A DNA stretch of 64,000 bases from SIG672 sp045580325 (GCA_045580325.1 JAZNNR010000022.1:68185-132184), one strand, 5' to 3'. Positions 41,470 to 51,476 are shown, numbered from the stretch's first letter. The notes: generated by a model from the sequence alone, not told the origin. Program-made: numbers and translations.

Positions 41470-42660
41470 ATGGCAGATAAGGTAATCGTAAAAGAAAAAT
41501 ACGCAAATGAAATTGACAGCGCAGTAGAGAAGTACAGAAAGCTTCTCGAATCTCAGCTTGAAAGAGTTGAGCGTATAAATGCGTCCCGCGAAACAGTTGA
41601 CTATAAAGCTCTTGACAAAATAATAATCGGTGTTTGCGGAGGCGACGGAATCGGCCCCGTTATCACAGGCGCGGCTATGAAGGTGCTTGAGTATCTTCTT
41701 GACAAGGAGGTTAAGAAGGGTAAGGTCGAATTCAAGGTTATCGACGGACTTACAATTGAAAACAGAGCGGCACAGAATAAGGCTATCCCCGAGGACGTTC
41801 TCGAGGAGCTTAAAAAGTGCACAGTTATACTTAAAGGCCCGACAACAACACCCCGCGCAGGCGATCCTTGGCCGAACATAGAAAGCGCAAACGTTGCAAT
41901 GCGTAAGGAGCTCGACCTCTTTGCAAACGTGCGTCCCGTTAAGGTTCCCGAAAAGGGAATCGACTGGACCTTCTTCCGTGAAAATACAGAGGGAAGCTAC
42001 GCTGTCGGAAGTCAGGGCGTGAACGTAACAGACGACCTTGCGCTCGATTTCTGCGTTACAACAACAGAGGGTACAGAGAGAATCGCCCGTCTTGCATTTG
42101 AATTTGCACGTGCAAACGGAAAGAAGAGAGTTTCTATCGTAACCAAGGCAAACGTAATCAAGACAACGGACGGTAAGTTCCTGCGTATCTGCGAAGAAAT
42201 TGCAAAGGAATATCCCGAGATCACCACAGACGAGTGGTTTATCGACATTATGACAGCAAAGCTTGTTGACGAAAAGCGCCGTACAGATTTTCAGGTATTT
42301 ATTCTTCCCAACCTTTACGGAGATATTATCACAGACGAAGCGGCTGAATTCCAGGGCGGCGTAGGTACTGCAGGCAGCGCAAATATCGGTAAGAAGTACG
42401 CTATGTTCGAGGCAATTCACGGAAGTGCTCCGAGAATGGTCAAGGAAGGACGCGCACAGTATGCAGATCCTTGCTCGACACTCCGCGCGGCAGCCCTTCT
42501 TCTCTCTCATATAGGCTATCAGGCAGAGTCCGATAAGCTTTCTGCGGCACTTGACAAGTGTATGTTCACAGAAAAGAAGCTGACAGTTACAGGAAGAGAT
42601 ACAGGCGCGACCTGCGAACAGTTTGCAGACTACGTAACGGAAACCTTAAAATCGCTTTAA
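41470..42660 (+). CDS. icd: Isocitrate dehydrogenase (isocitrate/isopropylmalate family)
   Basis: 396 residues. A 45-residue helical N-terminus precedes IIIGVCGGDGIGPVI. Substrate and metal blocks follow: LKGPTTTP, NVAMRKELDLFANVRPVK, FRENTEGSYAVGS, NLYGDIITDEAAEFQGG and the cofactor block AIHGSAPRM. The extra N-terminus is seen in several Clostridia members. It oxidises isocitrate to 2-oxoglutarate, giving glutamate precursors in a partial citrate cycle. Cofactor preference cannot be read safely. Confidence 0.88.
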   Translation: MADKVIVKEKYANEIDSAVEKYRKLLESQLERVERINASRETVDYKALDKIIIGVCGGDGIGPVITGAAMKVLEYLLDKEVKKGKVEFKVIDGLTIENRAAQNKAIPEDVLEELKKCTVILKGPTTTPRAGDPWPNIESANVAMRKELDLFANVRPVKVPEKGIDWTFFRENTEGSYAVGSQGVNVTDDLALDFCVTTTEGTERIARLAFEFARANGKKRVSIVTKANVIKTTDGKFLRICEEIAKEYPEITTDEWFIDIMTAKLVDEKRRTDFQVFILPNLYGDIITDEAAEFQGGVGTAGSANIGKKYAMFEAIHGSAPRMVKEGRAQYADPCSTLRAAALLLSHIGYQAESDKLSAALDKCMFTEKKLTVTGRDTGATCEQFADYVTETLKSL

Positions 42661-42685
42661 TTTCCTATTAAATTAACAGAAAGAA

Positions 42686-42716
42686 GAGTTTTATGCGGGA
42701 TCTTCGCATAAAACTC
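42686..42716 (+). other. Perfect hairpin between icd and rex
   Basis: GAGTTTTATGCG and CGCATAAAACTC, 12-bp perfect stem with a 7-base loop. No T-run follows, so it is more like an mRNA-stability or processing element than a terminator. Confidence 0.6.
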
Positions 42717-42745
42717 GATTTCTGCAGAAAGGTACGGTTATTCTA

Positions 42746-43417
42746 ATGCCAAAACCATTTAAAGATATAGATATTAAAAAAAGAGCTGACATTCCGCAGG
42801 CGGTTATAACAAGACTTCCGCGTTACTACCGCTATTTAAGACAGCTTGTCGATAAGGGCGAATACAGAATAAGCTCGCTCGCACTTTCGCGTCTTATGGG
42901 AACGACCGCATCGCAGATACGTCAGGACCTCAACTATTTCGGCGGATTCGGACAGCAGGGATACGGATATAATACCAAAAACCTTTGCGAGTGCATAGCT
43001 GATATTCTCGGTAATAATAACTGCTATAATACCGTCATAATCGGGGCGGGAAATCTCGGCAGAGCTATCGCTACCTCGTCGTCCTTCTCACATACCGGAC
43101 TTTTTCTCAAATGTCTTTTCGACGTAAAGCCCGAGCTTATAGGTCAGACGGTAAACGGCTGTGAGATTAGGCACCTTGACGAGATGGATGAATTTTGGGC
43201 AAGTAACCGCGTTGACGTGGCTATTCTGACCTTGCCGTCAGACGCGGCAGTTAAGGTTGCTCATAAGCTTGCCGATCTCGGAATAATGGGAATATGGAAT
43301 TTCTCCGAGGTAGAGCTTGGACTTGATCCCGAAAAGGTCGCGGTAAGGGACGTTCACCTTGTCGATTCCTTTATGACGCTTTGCTTTGACATTAAGACGA
43401 TAGAGAATAACATTTAA
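42746..43417 (+). CDS. rex: Redox-sensing repressor Rex
   Basis: 223 residues. N-terminal winged helix (about 15-80) with VITRLPRYYRYLRQL and SSLALSRLMGTTASQIRQDLNYFGGFGQQGYGY; C-terminal Rossmann domain with IIGAGNLGRAIA. Rex senses NADH/NAD and represses fermentation and respiration genes. ldhA and pfl in this window are plausible targets, but I saw no clear Rex box upstream of them. Followed closely by the DnaD-like gene. Confidence 0.96.
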   Translation: MPKPFKDIDIKKRADIPQAVITRLPRYYRYLRQLVDKGEYRISSLALSRLMGTTASQIRQDLNYFGGFGQQGYGYNTKNLCECIADILGNNNCYNTVIIGAGNLGRAIATSSSFSHTGLFLKCLFDVKPELIGQTVNGCEIRHLDEMDEFWASNRVDVAILTLPSDAAVKVAHKLADLGIMGIWNFSEVELGLDPEKVAVRDVHLVDSFMTLCFDIKTIENNI

Positions 43418-43447
43418 GTGTGTAATACTTTAAGGAAATATTTGATA

Positions 43448-44443
43448 ATGAATCTAAATATTGAATTTGGCGGCGGCGTAATTGCTTTGCCCGAAAGGAC
43501 TCTGAATATTCTTCAGAGTGCATCTCCTACCGAAATAAAGTTACTCATATATATTGCATCTGACAAAGCAGTCCGCGAGAATTTCTCACACGAGGATGCT
43601 GCTATTATGCTCGGTGTAAATACCGATGATATTGCAAATGCGCTTAAATTTCTCATCGATTTCGGTCTTGTATCGGGAGATGCTTCACCCGAAAGGGCTG
43701 ATATTTCGGTAAGAGTAAAGAAGGCAGGCGAGCGCTCTGTTACCGTTGTAAAAGCGGGAAACGATATTCCTACTTACACAGGCGCAGAGATCGAAGCGAT
43801 ATTTTCACAGAAATCGGAGATCAGACTTCTTGTCGATGAGTGTCAGAGGATATTTGGTAAGATGTTTACGCTGATGGAAATAAACAGGATAATATCTCTT
43901 GCCGACTATTACCGACTTGACAGTGAATACATAGTAACTCTTTTCCAGTACGTAGCGAAGATAGGAAAGCCGACCGTTCCGTATGCCGATAAAATGGCAA
44001 GGGAGCTGTATAATCAGGGGATAGTTACCCTTGACTCGCTCGAAAAAAAGATAAAACAGCTTGAAGATTTCTCCACAGTAGAGGGATTTGTGCGCCGTTT
44101 GTTCGGTCTTGGAGAAAGAAAGCTTACTGCAAGGGAAACAAAGTTTGTAGATCAGTGGGCACAGGAGGGCTATATGCACTCTATGATAGAACTCGCCTAT
44201 GAAATATCGGTAAATAACACGGGAGCTCCGTCTATGCCGTATATAAATAAGACTCTCACAAACTGGAGAGAGGCAGGCTACCGCACGACCGAGGAGGTTG
44301 TGAAATCGATAGATAAATACAGACAGGAAAAACAGGATAAGAGAGGGCAGAGCGACAGAAGGATAGACGATCCGATAGAGGAGGCTATCCTGTCAAGCTC
44401 TAAGAACAGACTTCAGAGGAAGTTAAAGGAAAATAACAACTAA
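43448..44443 (+). CDS. DnaD-domain protein (replication initiation)
   Basis: 331 residues from ATG 43448; an in-frame GTG upstream overlaps rex and lacks support. About 20-80 is a small winged-helix region. The DnaD-like domains at about 115-180 and 205-280 have the family's IFGKMFTLMEINRIISLADYY and KFVDQWAQEGYMHSMIELAYEISVNN, ending in LTNWREAGYRTTEEV. DnaD/DnaB proteins help load the replicative helicase. The next gene is its DnaC/DnaI-type partner. Confidence 0.93.
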   Translation: MNLNIEFGGGVIALPERTLNILQSASPTEIKLLIYIASDKAVRENFSHEDAAIMLGVNTDDIANALKFLIDFGLVSGDASPERADISVRVKKAGERSVTVVKAGNDIPTYTGAEIEAIFSQKSEIRLLVDECQRIFGKMFTLMEINRIISLADYYRLDSEYIVTLFQYVAKIGKPTVPYADKMARELYNQGIVTLDSLEKKIKQLEDFSTVEGFVRRLFGLGERKLTARETKFVDQWAQEGYMHSMIELAYEISVNNTGAPSMPYINKTLTNWREAGYRTTEEVVKSIDKYRQEKQDKRGQSDRRIDDPIEEAILSSSKNRLQRKLKENNN

Positions 44444-44479
44444 CCTATTATTTGTGATTTAAGAAAGGAAGGGTATAAT

Positions 44480-45454
44480 ATGGCGTATAACAGAGAAGCG
44501 TTCAAAAAGGTTATGGACGATTACAGCGCCAAGCGTGCTGCGGCGATAGATGCGGCAGAAAAACGACTCCGCGATATTGGAGAAAGGTGCCCTGAAATAA
44601 AGATGATAGATGCCGTTCTTGCGGGAACAGGACTCGAAATAATGGAAGCCATTTCGCAGGGACACGAAGGCATAGAAGAGCGAATGAAGCTTATTCGCAA
44701 GAAAAACGAGGAGCTTCAGCAGCAGAGAACAGACTGCCTTGCGCTTCTCGGGTACGGCCCCGACTATACTCAGCCGAAGTTCGAATGTGCGAGGTGCAAG
44801 GATACGGGCTATGACGGTGCACACCTTTGCGAGTGCTTCAAAAAGGAGCTTGTCCTTGAAAGCTGCAGAAGATCGGGACTCGGCAGACTTGTAGATATGC
44901 AGACCTTCGAGAGCTTCTCGCTTGATTATTATAAATATGACAGCAAGGTCTATGAGGATATGAAGCTTGTGTACGAGGGCTGTGTAAACTACGCAGAAGA
45001 GTTTTCCGCAGGCAGTGAAAATCTTATGCTCATAGGCGATACAGGACTCGGAAAAACACATCTTTCTACCGCTATTGCGGGAAAAGTTATTGAAAGAGGC
45101 TTCGACGTATGCTATGATACGGCGACCAATATTTTCGGAGCCTTTGAAGCTGAGCGCTTTGGTAAGCAGCTTTCAAAATTTGCTACCCCTACGGAAAGAT
45201 ATTTTGAATGTGATCTGCTCATAATCGACGATCTCGGAACAGAGCCGATAACACAGTACACGATATCCTTCCTCTATAATCTTATAAATACAAGATCGAT
45301 GAACGCACGTCCCGTCCTTTTAAATACCAATCTTTCTCTTGCGGATATGCAGAAAAAGTACGGCGATAGAATAGCGTCAAGGCTCTTCGGAGAGTCAATA
45401 ATACTTAAATTCACAGGCAAGGACATCAGACTTCAGAAAATAGGTATAACCTGA
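44480..45454 (+). CDS. DnaC/DnaI-type helicase loader ATPase
   Basis: 324 residues. A helical N-terminus, a zinc knuckle (CARCKDTGYDGAHLCEC) at about 98-116, then an AAA+ domain with Walker A GDTGLGKT at 186-193, Walker B LLIIDDLG and the sensor-1 NTNLS block. The zinc knuckle plus AAA+ matches DnaI-like loaders. It places the replicative helicase on DNA together with the DnaD-like protein upstream. Confidence 0.94.
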   Translation: MAYNREAFKKVMDDYSAKRAAAIDAAEKRLRDIGERCPEIKMIDAVLAGTGLEIMEAISQGHEGIEERMKLIRKKNEELQQQRTDCLALLGYGPDYTQPKFECARCKDTGYDGAHLCECFKKELVLESCRRSGLGRLVDMQTFESFSLDYYKYDSKVYEDMKLVYEGCVNYAEEFSAGSENLMLIGDTGLGKTHLSTAIAGKVIERGFDVCYDTATNIFGAFEAERFGKQLSKFATPTERYFECDLLIIDDLGTEPITQYTISFLYNLINTRSMNARPVLLNTNLSLADMQKKYGDRIASRLFGESIILKFTGKDIRLQKIGIT

Positions 45455-45455
45455 T

Positions 45456-46256
45456 ATGAATTTTTCAGATAAATTTTATTTTACCGATGTTTGCGGAGTC
45501 GGAATATTCAAATCGGAAAACATAATATCCCCGCACGCCTTTTCAACAAGACTCGGCGGTGTAAGCACAGAAAAAATATACAAAGGTCTTAACCTCGGCT
45601 ACCATCGCGGCGACAGGGAAGAAAACGTCAGGGAAAATCTGTCGAGATTTTGTAAAACGCTCGGTAGCAGTGCGGAAAATCTTGTTACCGCGTCGCAGAT
45701 ACATTCATCAAATGTCTATACGGTAAGTGCCTCGGACGCAGGAAAAACAGTACCTGATACGGACGGCTTTGTAACGTGCGAAAAAAAGATACCGATATCG
45801 GTTTCGATAGCTGACTGCGCTCCGATACTGCTTGAGGACAGAGTGCGCGGTGTTGTGGCATCGCTTCACGCAGGTTGGCGCGGAACGGTCGCGGGAATTG
45901 CAGCCGAGGGTGTACGTAAAATGTGTGAGCTCGGTTCGCAGGCAAGGGATATTCAAGCCGCGGTAGGTCCGTGCATACACGCTTGCTGCTACGAGGTCGG
46001 CGAGGATTTTTTTGAAGCGGTAAGACAGGCGCGCGGCACAGATTTTGCGACACGGCATATAAAACCGAGCGAAAACGGCAAATATTTTGCCGATATAACG
46101 TCGATGAACGGCGAGATACTTCTCGACGCGGGTGTGCCTTTTGAAAATATAAGCATTTCTCAGAAATGCACCTCTTGCGAAAGCGCTCTCTTTTTCTCGC
46201 ATAGAGCGTCAAAGGGTCAGAGAGGCGCGCTCAAGGCGGCAATAATGCTTGACTAA
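45456..46256 (+). CDS. pgeF: Peptidoglycan editing factor PgeF / YfiH-family protein
   Basis: 266 residues. Family blocks: FSTRLGGVS, LNLGYHRGD, QIHSSNV, SIADCAPIL (metal cysteine), SLHAGWRGTV (metal histidine) and VGPCIHACCYEVG. Once called a laccase, this family has purine-nucleosidase/phosphorylase activity, and in E. coli it corrects peptidoglycan precursors. It starts two bases after the helicase loader, so the genes are coupled. Confidence 0.93.
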   Translation: MNFSDKFYFTDVCGVGIFKSENIISPHAFSTRLGGVSTEKIYKGLNLGYHRGDREENVRENLSRFCKTLGSSAENLVTASQIHSSNVYTVSASDAGKTVPDTDGFVTCEKKIPISVSIADCAPILLEDRVRGVVASLHAGWRGTVAGIAAEGVRKMCELGSQARDIQAAVGPCIHACCYEVGEDFFEAVRQARGTDFATRHIKPSENGKYFADITSMNGEILLDAGVPFENISISQKCTSCESALFFSHRASKGQRGALKAAIMLD

Positions 46257-46320
46257 AGCTGAAAATATTAAAAATGTTCACGTATATTCGTTTTGTAGAA
46301 AGGAACGGTTATATAATAAT

Positions 46321-47355
46321 ATGATACAAATTGAAAATCTTGTAAAAAAATACGGTGATAAAACAGCCGTAGGCGGAATTACATTCTCTGTTGAAGAGGG
46401 TGAGATCGTCGGTTTTCTCGGACCGAACGGTGCAGGAAAAACTACAACAATGAGCATTATCACGGGCTGTCTGTCGGCAACCTCGGGTAAGGCTCTTATA
46501 AACGGTATAGATATTCTCGAAAATCCTATTGAAGCAAAGAGAAATATAGGTTATCTTCCCGAGCTTCCGCCTCTTTATCTTGAAATGACCGTAAAGGAAT
46601 ACCTTAACTTTGTTTACGATATGCGCGCTTGTAAGCTCGACAGGGAAAAGCACCTTAAAGAGATATGCGATACGGTAAAGATCACAGACGTTGTAAACCG
46701 CGTGATCCGTAACCTCTCTAAAGGATACCGCCAGAGAGTAGGAATTGCTCAGGCGCTTATAAATAACCCTAAGGTAATAATTTTCGACGAGCCAACCGTC
46801 GGTCTTGACCCGAAACAGATAATCGAGATAAGAAATCTTATAAAAACGCTCGGAAAGAACCACACGGTTATCCTTTCCACGCACATTCTTCCCGAGGTAC
46901 AAGCTGTCTGCGACAGAATCGTAATAATAAATAAAGGTAAGATAGTTGCAAACGAAAAGACAGAAAATATTTCGAAGATAGTTGACGGAAACCGCAGACT
47001 AAACGTTAAGGTGTGCGGACCGCAGAAGGAAGTTACCGCGCTTATAAAGTCGCTTCCCGGTGTTTCTTACGTGGATATACTCGGCTCACACGACCTTGAC
47101 AGTACGTCATATCTCGTTGAAAGCGAACCGGGTATCGACATCAGAAAAACACTCTTTAACGCTCTTGCCTCGCGCGGCTGGGCTATAATTGGAATTGAGG
47201 CGCTCGGAATAAATCTTGAAGATATATTCATCGCCGTCGTTGACAGTCCCGAAACTGACAAAAAACAGAAAAAATCAAAGAAAAATAAGCTTACTGTCGG
47301 TAAAGGTAAAAAGATTGAGATAAATCTCTCTTCCGAAAACAGCGACAATAAATAA
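46321..47355 (+). CDS. ABC transporter ATPase of a Gld-like system
   Basis: 345 residues from ATG 46321; the open frame extends upstream without a ribosome site. Walker A GPNGAGKTT at 34-42, LSKGYRQRVGIAQAL, IFDEPTVGLDP. This is the drug/GldA type of ATPase. About 90 extra residues at the C-terminus end in a lysine-rich tail (KKQKKSKKNKLTVGKGKK), which may bind membrane or nucleic acid. AGAAAGGAACGGTT lies upstream with wide spacing. First gene of a six-gene island. Confidence 0.93.
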   Translation: MIQIENLVKKYGDKTAVGGITFSVEEGEIVGFLGPNGAGKTTTMSIITGCLSATSGKALINGIDILENPIEAKRNIGYLPELPPLYLEMTVKEYLNFVYDMRACKLDREKHLKEICDTVKITDVVNRVIRNLSKGYRQRVGIAQALINNPKVIIFDEPTVGLDPKQIIEIRNLIKTLGKNHTVILSTHILPEVQAVCDRIVIINKGKIVANEKTENISKIVDGNRRLNVKVCGPQKEVTALIKSLPGVSYVDILGSHDLDSTSYLVESEPGIDIRKTLFNALASRGWAIIGIEALGINLEDIFIAVVDSPETDKKQKKSKKNKLTVGKGKKIEINLSSENSDNK

Positions 47356-47377
47356 TAATAAAATCATAACCAAAACG

Positions 47378-47420
47378 AAAGGAATTCTTCAAGCGATTTG
47401 AAGAATTAACGGTAGAATAA
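47378..47420 (+). promoter_or_regulatory. Ribosome site separated from the start codon by a hairpin
   Basis: AAAGG, then a perfect 10-bp hairpin AATTCTTCAA/TTGAAGAATT with a 5-base loop, then AACGGTAGAATAA and the ATG of the permease. With the hairpin folded, spacing is about 13 bases; unfolded it is 38. The same AAAGGAACGGTT string stands unbroken before the ATPase gene. Confidence 0.6.
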
Positions 47421-48128
47421 ATGCTTGCGATTTATAAAAGAGAACTGCGCTCTTACTTTATTTCTCCGATAGGATATATCTTTATTGCCGCATTTCTTTG
47501 TGTCAGTGGAATACTTTTTGCGTCCACTACCATTCAGGCGGGAGAGGCAAGTAACGTAGGTTCGTATTTCTCGATGCTTCTTATAATTTTTATTATAGTT
47601 CTTCCACTGCTTACCATGAAGCTTTTTTCAGACGAAAGACGTCTTCGCACAGAAGCTCTGCTTCTTTCTGCGCCTGTAAGTCTTATGGGAATGGTAATGG
47701 CTAAGTTTCTTGCCGCTTATACTGTATTTGCGGGGACTTTCCTCATTTCCTGCCTTGATTTTCTGGCACTTTATACTCACGGCGAACCCAACACCGCTAT
47801 AATTCTCGGTAATATTATAGCTATTTTGCTTGTAGGCGGAGCGTGCATCGCAATCGGTGTGTTTGTTTCCTCGCTCACAGAAAATCAGCTTATCGCCGCA
47901 ATAGGAACTATGCTTATTATCGCGTTTTTCGTCTTTACGACAGTGCTTAACAGCTATATAGACAGCTATGCGGTAAGAGCAGTGCTCAGCTGGATCTCAA
48001 TTCTCGACAGATTCTATAACTTCTCATACGGATATTTTGATTTCAATGCAATACTTTACTATATATCGCTCTCGTTCGTATTTCTTTTTCTGACGGTGCG
48101 TATATACGAAAAACGCCGGTGGAGCTGA
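47421..48128 (+). CDS. ABC-2-type permease of the Gld-like system (GldF-like)
   Basis: 235 residues, six membrane helices. It starts MLAIYKRELRSYFISPIGYIFIAAF, a hallmark of GldF-type permeases, with LLTMKLFSDERRLRTEALLLSAPVS after the second helix. It pairs with the ATPase upstream. The substrate is unknown. Confidence 0.92.
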   Translation: MLAIYKRELRSYFISPIGYIFIAAFLCVSGILFASTTIQAGEASNVGSYFSMLLIIFIIVLPLLTMKLFSDERRLRTEALLLSAPVSLMGMVMAKFLAAYTVFAGTFLISCLDFLALYTHGEPNTAIILGNIIAILLVGGACIAIGVFVSSLTENQLIAAIGTMLIIAFFVFTTVLNSYIDSYAVRAVLSWISILDRFYNFSYGYFDFNAILYYISLSFVFLFLTVRIYEKRRWS

Positions 48129-48180
48129 TTCTTTAAAAGCTTCAAGCAAGGTTATAAAAAAGAAAAAAGGAAATTATACA

Positions 48181-49869
48181 ATGAGATATGAAAAATTAAA
48201 GAAGAGATCGCTTGCCGCGCTGATAACAACATCGGTGATAGCAGCCGTTCTTCTCATAAATATTCTTGTGTCATATATTGCATCGACAAATATTCTGTAT
48301 CTTGACCTTACAAAGACAAATTATACCGAGATTACCGAAAAATCGGAAAAGTATCTTTCTACGCTCAAGTCTTCGGAAAATGATATAACGATATATTTTC
48401 TCGCAGATAAGGACGAGCTTCAGAACGCGAGCTTTGGATATAAAATAGAAAAAACGGGCGACACTTCAAGCTTGTGGGGTATGAAATATATCTATGAGCT
48501 TGCACTTGTATATGCAGAAAAATATGACTTTATAAAAGTAGAGCATCTTGACATAGAAGGCGATGCCAAAACGCTTGAAAAATACAAATCGAGCATTTCT
48601 ACAAAATTCAATAAGCAAAAAATAATAATTGATAACCGTATTGCCGAAAAGGACGAAGATGGAAATCCCGTTCTTGATGCCGAGGGTAATCAGGTGATGC
48701 ACCACAATTTCCGTGTATGTAACAGAGATTATTTCTATTACTTTGACTCTCAGACGAACTATGCCTACGGCTTTAACGGCGAGCTTCGCTTTACCTCGAT
48801 GATAATGAGTATAGCAGGAGAGAGCCCTGTTGCCTATTTTGCATACGGACACGGCGAGGAGATCGGCGACTATACAGTCGGAAATAATACTGCAACTTCG
48901 GAAGAGGACTACGGAAAAGCGCAGGCTCTTCGTGATTATATTTACGATTCGGGCTTTACGGTTAAGAAAATAGATATTTCAAAGGAATATCAGCAGCTTC
49001 TTACAGATAAAAACGCAAGACTGCTTATTATCTTTGATCCCAAGAGCGATTTTACGGGGGCAGATGCCGAATCGGATAACGATGCTTCGACAATAAATGA
49101 AATTGCGGTAATAAGAAAATTCGCAAACAGAGAAAACTGTCATCTTATGGTCTTCTCCGATCCTTCGGACAATGAACTTCCGAACCTTTCCGAATATCTT
49201 TACGATTATTGGGGACTTTCCTTTGATAATTCTAAGGTAAAGGACAGCGGAACAAATAGCCTCGTGCCCGACGGAAGTATATTTATGGCAGACTATGAAA
49301 CAAGTCAGTTAAGTCCTGGTACAAGCCTTACGGCAGGACTGAGAAGCCTCGATTCACTTCCGAGAATTTACTTCGGAAATGCAGGAACTATATCTATAAA
49401 CAGCACATATTCAAACGAAATAGGATACTATGAAGGCAACTCGACAAAGTTTGCGGGTAGCGTATTTCTTACACCCGATTCGTCGAAGGTTACCTTTAAG
49501 GACGGCACTACTCTTGACACGAAGGAGTCGGACCCGCTGTCGCTTATGGCTATAACCTATGAAATATGGACTAACGATAAAGATAATGAAATTCCAACCT
49601 ACGTGCTTGCGTGCGCGTCAACCGACTACGTATCTGAAACCGCGCTTTCAAATGAATACGGAAACAGCGACGTTATAGGCTATCTTCTCAGGGTTATGGG
49701 AAAAGATACCTTCACATTTGACGTAGAAATGAAGGTCATAGAAACAGAAAAAGTAGAATTTATTTCTCAAAATCTTATGACCATATGGATCATTTTCCTG
49801 TGTGTGATCCCGCCTGTTGTTTCACTTGTGCTCGGTACGGTAGTCTTCATTAAGAGAAGAAACGCCTGA
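48181..49869 (+). CDS. GldG-like ABC-auxiliary membrane protein, copy 1
   Basis: 562 residues. Membrane helices at about 12-34 and at the C-terminus (about 530-555). The large external part has the GldG pattern: LYLDLTKTNYTEITEKSEKYL, DITIYFLADKDEL, YFAYGHGEE and the strand LLIIFDPKSDF. GldG-type proteins work with GldA/GldF ABC transporters; in Bacteroidota that complex is needed for gliding, but in Bacillota its role is unknown. It is followed by a second, diverged copy. Confidence 0.88.
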   Translation: MRYEKLKKRSLAALITTSVIAAVLLINILVSYIASTNILYLDLTKTNYTEITEKSEKYLSTLKSSENDITIYFLADKDELQNASFGYKIEKTGDTSSLWGMKYIYELALVYAEKYDFIKVEHLDIEGDAKTLEKYKSSISTKFNKQKIIIDNRIAEKDEDGNPVLDAEGNQVMHHNFRVCNRDYFYYFDSQTNYAYGFNGELRFTSMIMSIAGESPVAYFAYGHGEEIGDYTVGNNTATSEEDYGKAQALRDYIYDSGFTVKKIDISKEYQQLLTDKNARLLIIFDPKSDFTGADAESDNDASTINEIAVIRKFANRENCHLMVFSDPSDNELPNLSEYLYDYWGLSFDNSKVKDSGTNSLVPDGSIFMADYETSQLSPGTSLTAGLRSLDSLPRIYFGNAGTISINSTYSNEIGYYEGNSTKFAGSVFLTPDSSKVTFKDGTTLDTKESDPLSLMAITYEIWTNDKDNEIPTYVLACASTDYVSETALSNEYGNSDVIGYLLRVMGKDTFTFDVEMKVIETEKVEFISQNLMTIWIIFLCVIPPVVSLVLGTVVFIKRRNA

Positions 49870-49901
49870 GTTTGATTGCAGAAAGGAACGTTTAAGCTAT
49901 T

Positions 49902-51476
49902 ATGAATTCAGTTAAAAGAAAAAAGTTTAAATACGGTTCGCTTGCAGTAGGACTTACCGCCGCGGTTGTAGCTTTTATAATAATACTCAACGCAGTATTC
50001 TCGGCACTTGCCAATCATTATTTTTGGTATTTTGATATGACCTCGGGGCAGATATATCAGCTTTCCGGGAATACTACGAAATATCTTGATAAGATAAATG
50101 AGAAAGAAAACGATATAGTTATCTATTTTCTTACAGATAAAGATAATCTTGGTATGCCGGTAAGCTCATCAAACAGTATAAGCGATACGTCGCTCTGGGG
50201 TATGAAGCCGATACACGAGCTTGCGCTTCAGCTTGATGACAAATATGATTTTATCTCTGTTGATTATATAAATATTACCTCAGAACCCGATAGGATTATG
50301 AATATCGTAGGCGAGGATACCTACGTAACCACCAAATTTGCTTCGAGTCATATACTTATCGTAAATAATACGTATGAGCGTAACAGCGATGGAAGTATAA
50401 TCGAAGGAGCAGACGGAGAGCCTGTAAAATACACTGATTATAAGCTCTGTCACAGAAGCTCGTTTTATCTGTATGACTATTATACAGGCAACGTAAACGC
50501 CTTCAGAGGAGATTATTACTTCGCGGCATCTATTATGTCTATTACGAAGGTAGATAAGCCTAACGTCTATTTTCTCACGGGACACGGAGAGCCGGTAGGC
50601 GACGCGAGTGATGAAACACTCACCTCTTACGGTAACGCACTTGCGCTTTACTATCTTTTTGAGGAAGCAGGCTGTAATATAAGAAAAATAGACCTTCAGT
50701 ACGATAATTTTGAAGTAAACGATAAAAATGCGATAGTAGTCGTTTACGGACCTAAACGCGATATTACCTCGTCTTCAACTACTGTCGGTGTCAACGAAAC
50801 AGACAAACTTGCCGCCTTTCTTGAGGGTGAGGGCAACTCGATGATGTTTTTTATGGACTCTAAATCGGTTCAGCTTACCAATTTTGAAGCTTTCCTCAAG
50901 GAGCACTGCGGAGTTACTCTTGCAGACACCGTTGCAAAGGACTCGGGAGAGTCCTCGGTATCTCACGATGGATATTCGATAGTAGGAAAATATCAGACAG
51001 ATAAAAACTCCAAGGCTTATAAAATATCTGAAAGACTTTCCGCGGAGAATATGGCAAATAAGGTCATATTTACAGATGCGCTTCCGATAACGATAAACGA
51101 CAGTTCTAAAACAGATGCGGTTATGTTGCTGCCCAAATCGGCTTCGGGCGAAGATCAGGATAAAGAGGCTTCGCTTATCACAATGACCGCGGCAACAAGC
51201 GGCGGCAAGATATTCGTTTGCGGCTCTACCGATTTTGCAAACAGCTTTATTCTCGAAAGCGACGTTTACAGTAATAAAAACTTTATTTTTTCTATGCTTT
51301 GCGAAACGAACATAGGAGAAGTTCCTATGAATATCGCGCTTAAGATAATCAGAAGCGAGGGTCTTGACAGAACAGAGCAGGAGGCTCGCATTTGGACGCT
51401 TGCAATTTCTGTGGTTATGCCGCTTACCGTGGCAATTATCGGAACAGTAGTATATGTAAGGAGAAAGCACTCTTAA
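49902..51476 (+). CDS. GldG-like ABC-auxiliary membrane protein, copy 2
   Basis: 524 residues, same plan as copy 1: N-terminal helix (about 13-37), external domain (FWYFDMTSGQIYQLSGNTTKYL, DIVIYFLTDKDNLG, VYFLTGHGEPVGD, IVVVYGPKRDI) and a C-terminal helix. About one third similar by eye, so the duplication is old. The stop overlaps the next start by one base (TAATG). Two copies may form a heterodimer with the permease. Confidence 0.88.
   Translation: MNSVKRKKFKYGSLAVGLTAAVVAFIIILNAVFSALANHYFWYFDMTSGQIYQLSGNTTKYLDKINEKENDIVIYFLTDKDNLGMPVSSSNSISDTSLWGMKPIHELALQLDDKYDFISVDYINITSEPDRIMNIVGEDTYVTTKFASSHILIVNNTYERNSDGSIIEGADGEPVKYTDYKLCHRSSFYLYDYYTGNVNAFRGDYYFAASIMSITKVDKPNVYFLTGHGEPVGDASDETLTSYGNALALYYLFEEAGCNIRKIDLQYDNFEVNDKNAIVVVYGPKRDITSSSTTVGVNETDKLAAFLEGEGNSMMFFMDSKSVQLTNFEAFLKEHCGVTLADTVAKDSGESSVSHDGYSIVGKYQTDKNSKAYKISERLSAENMANKVIFTDALPITINDSSKTDAVMLLPKSASGEDQDKEASLITMTAATSGGKIFVCGSTDFANSFILESDVYSNKNFIFSMLCETNIGEVPMNIALKIIRSEGLDRTEQEARIWTLAISVVMPLTVAIIGTVVYVRRKHS

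Noticed and set aside
41437..42510. - strand frame of 357 codons opposite icd
   Set aside because: Cysteine-rich shadow of the icd coding sequence; icd is certain.
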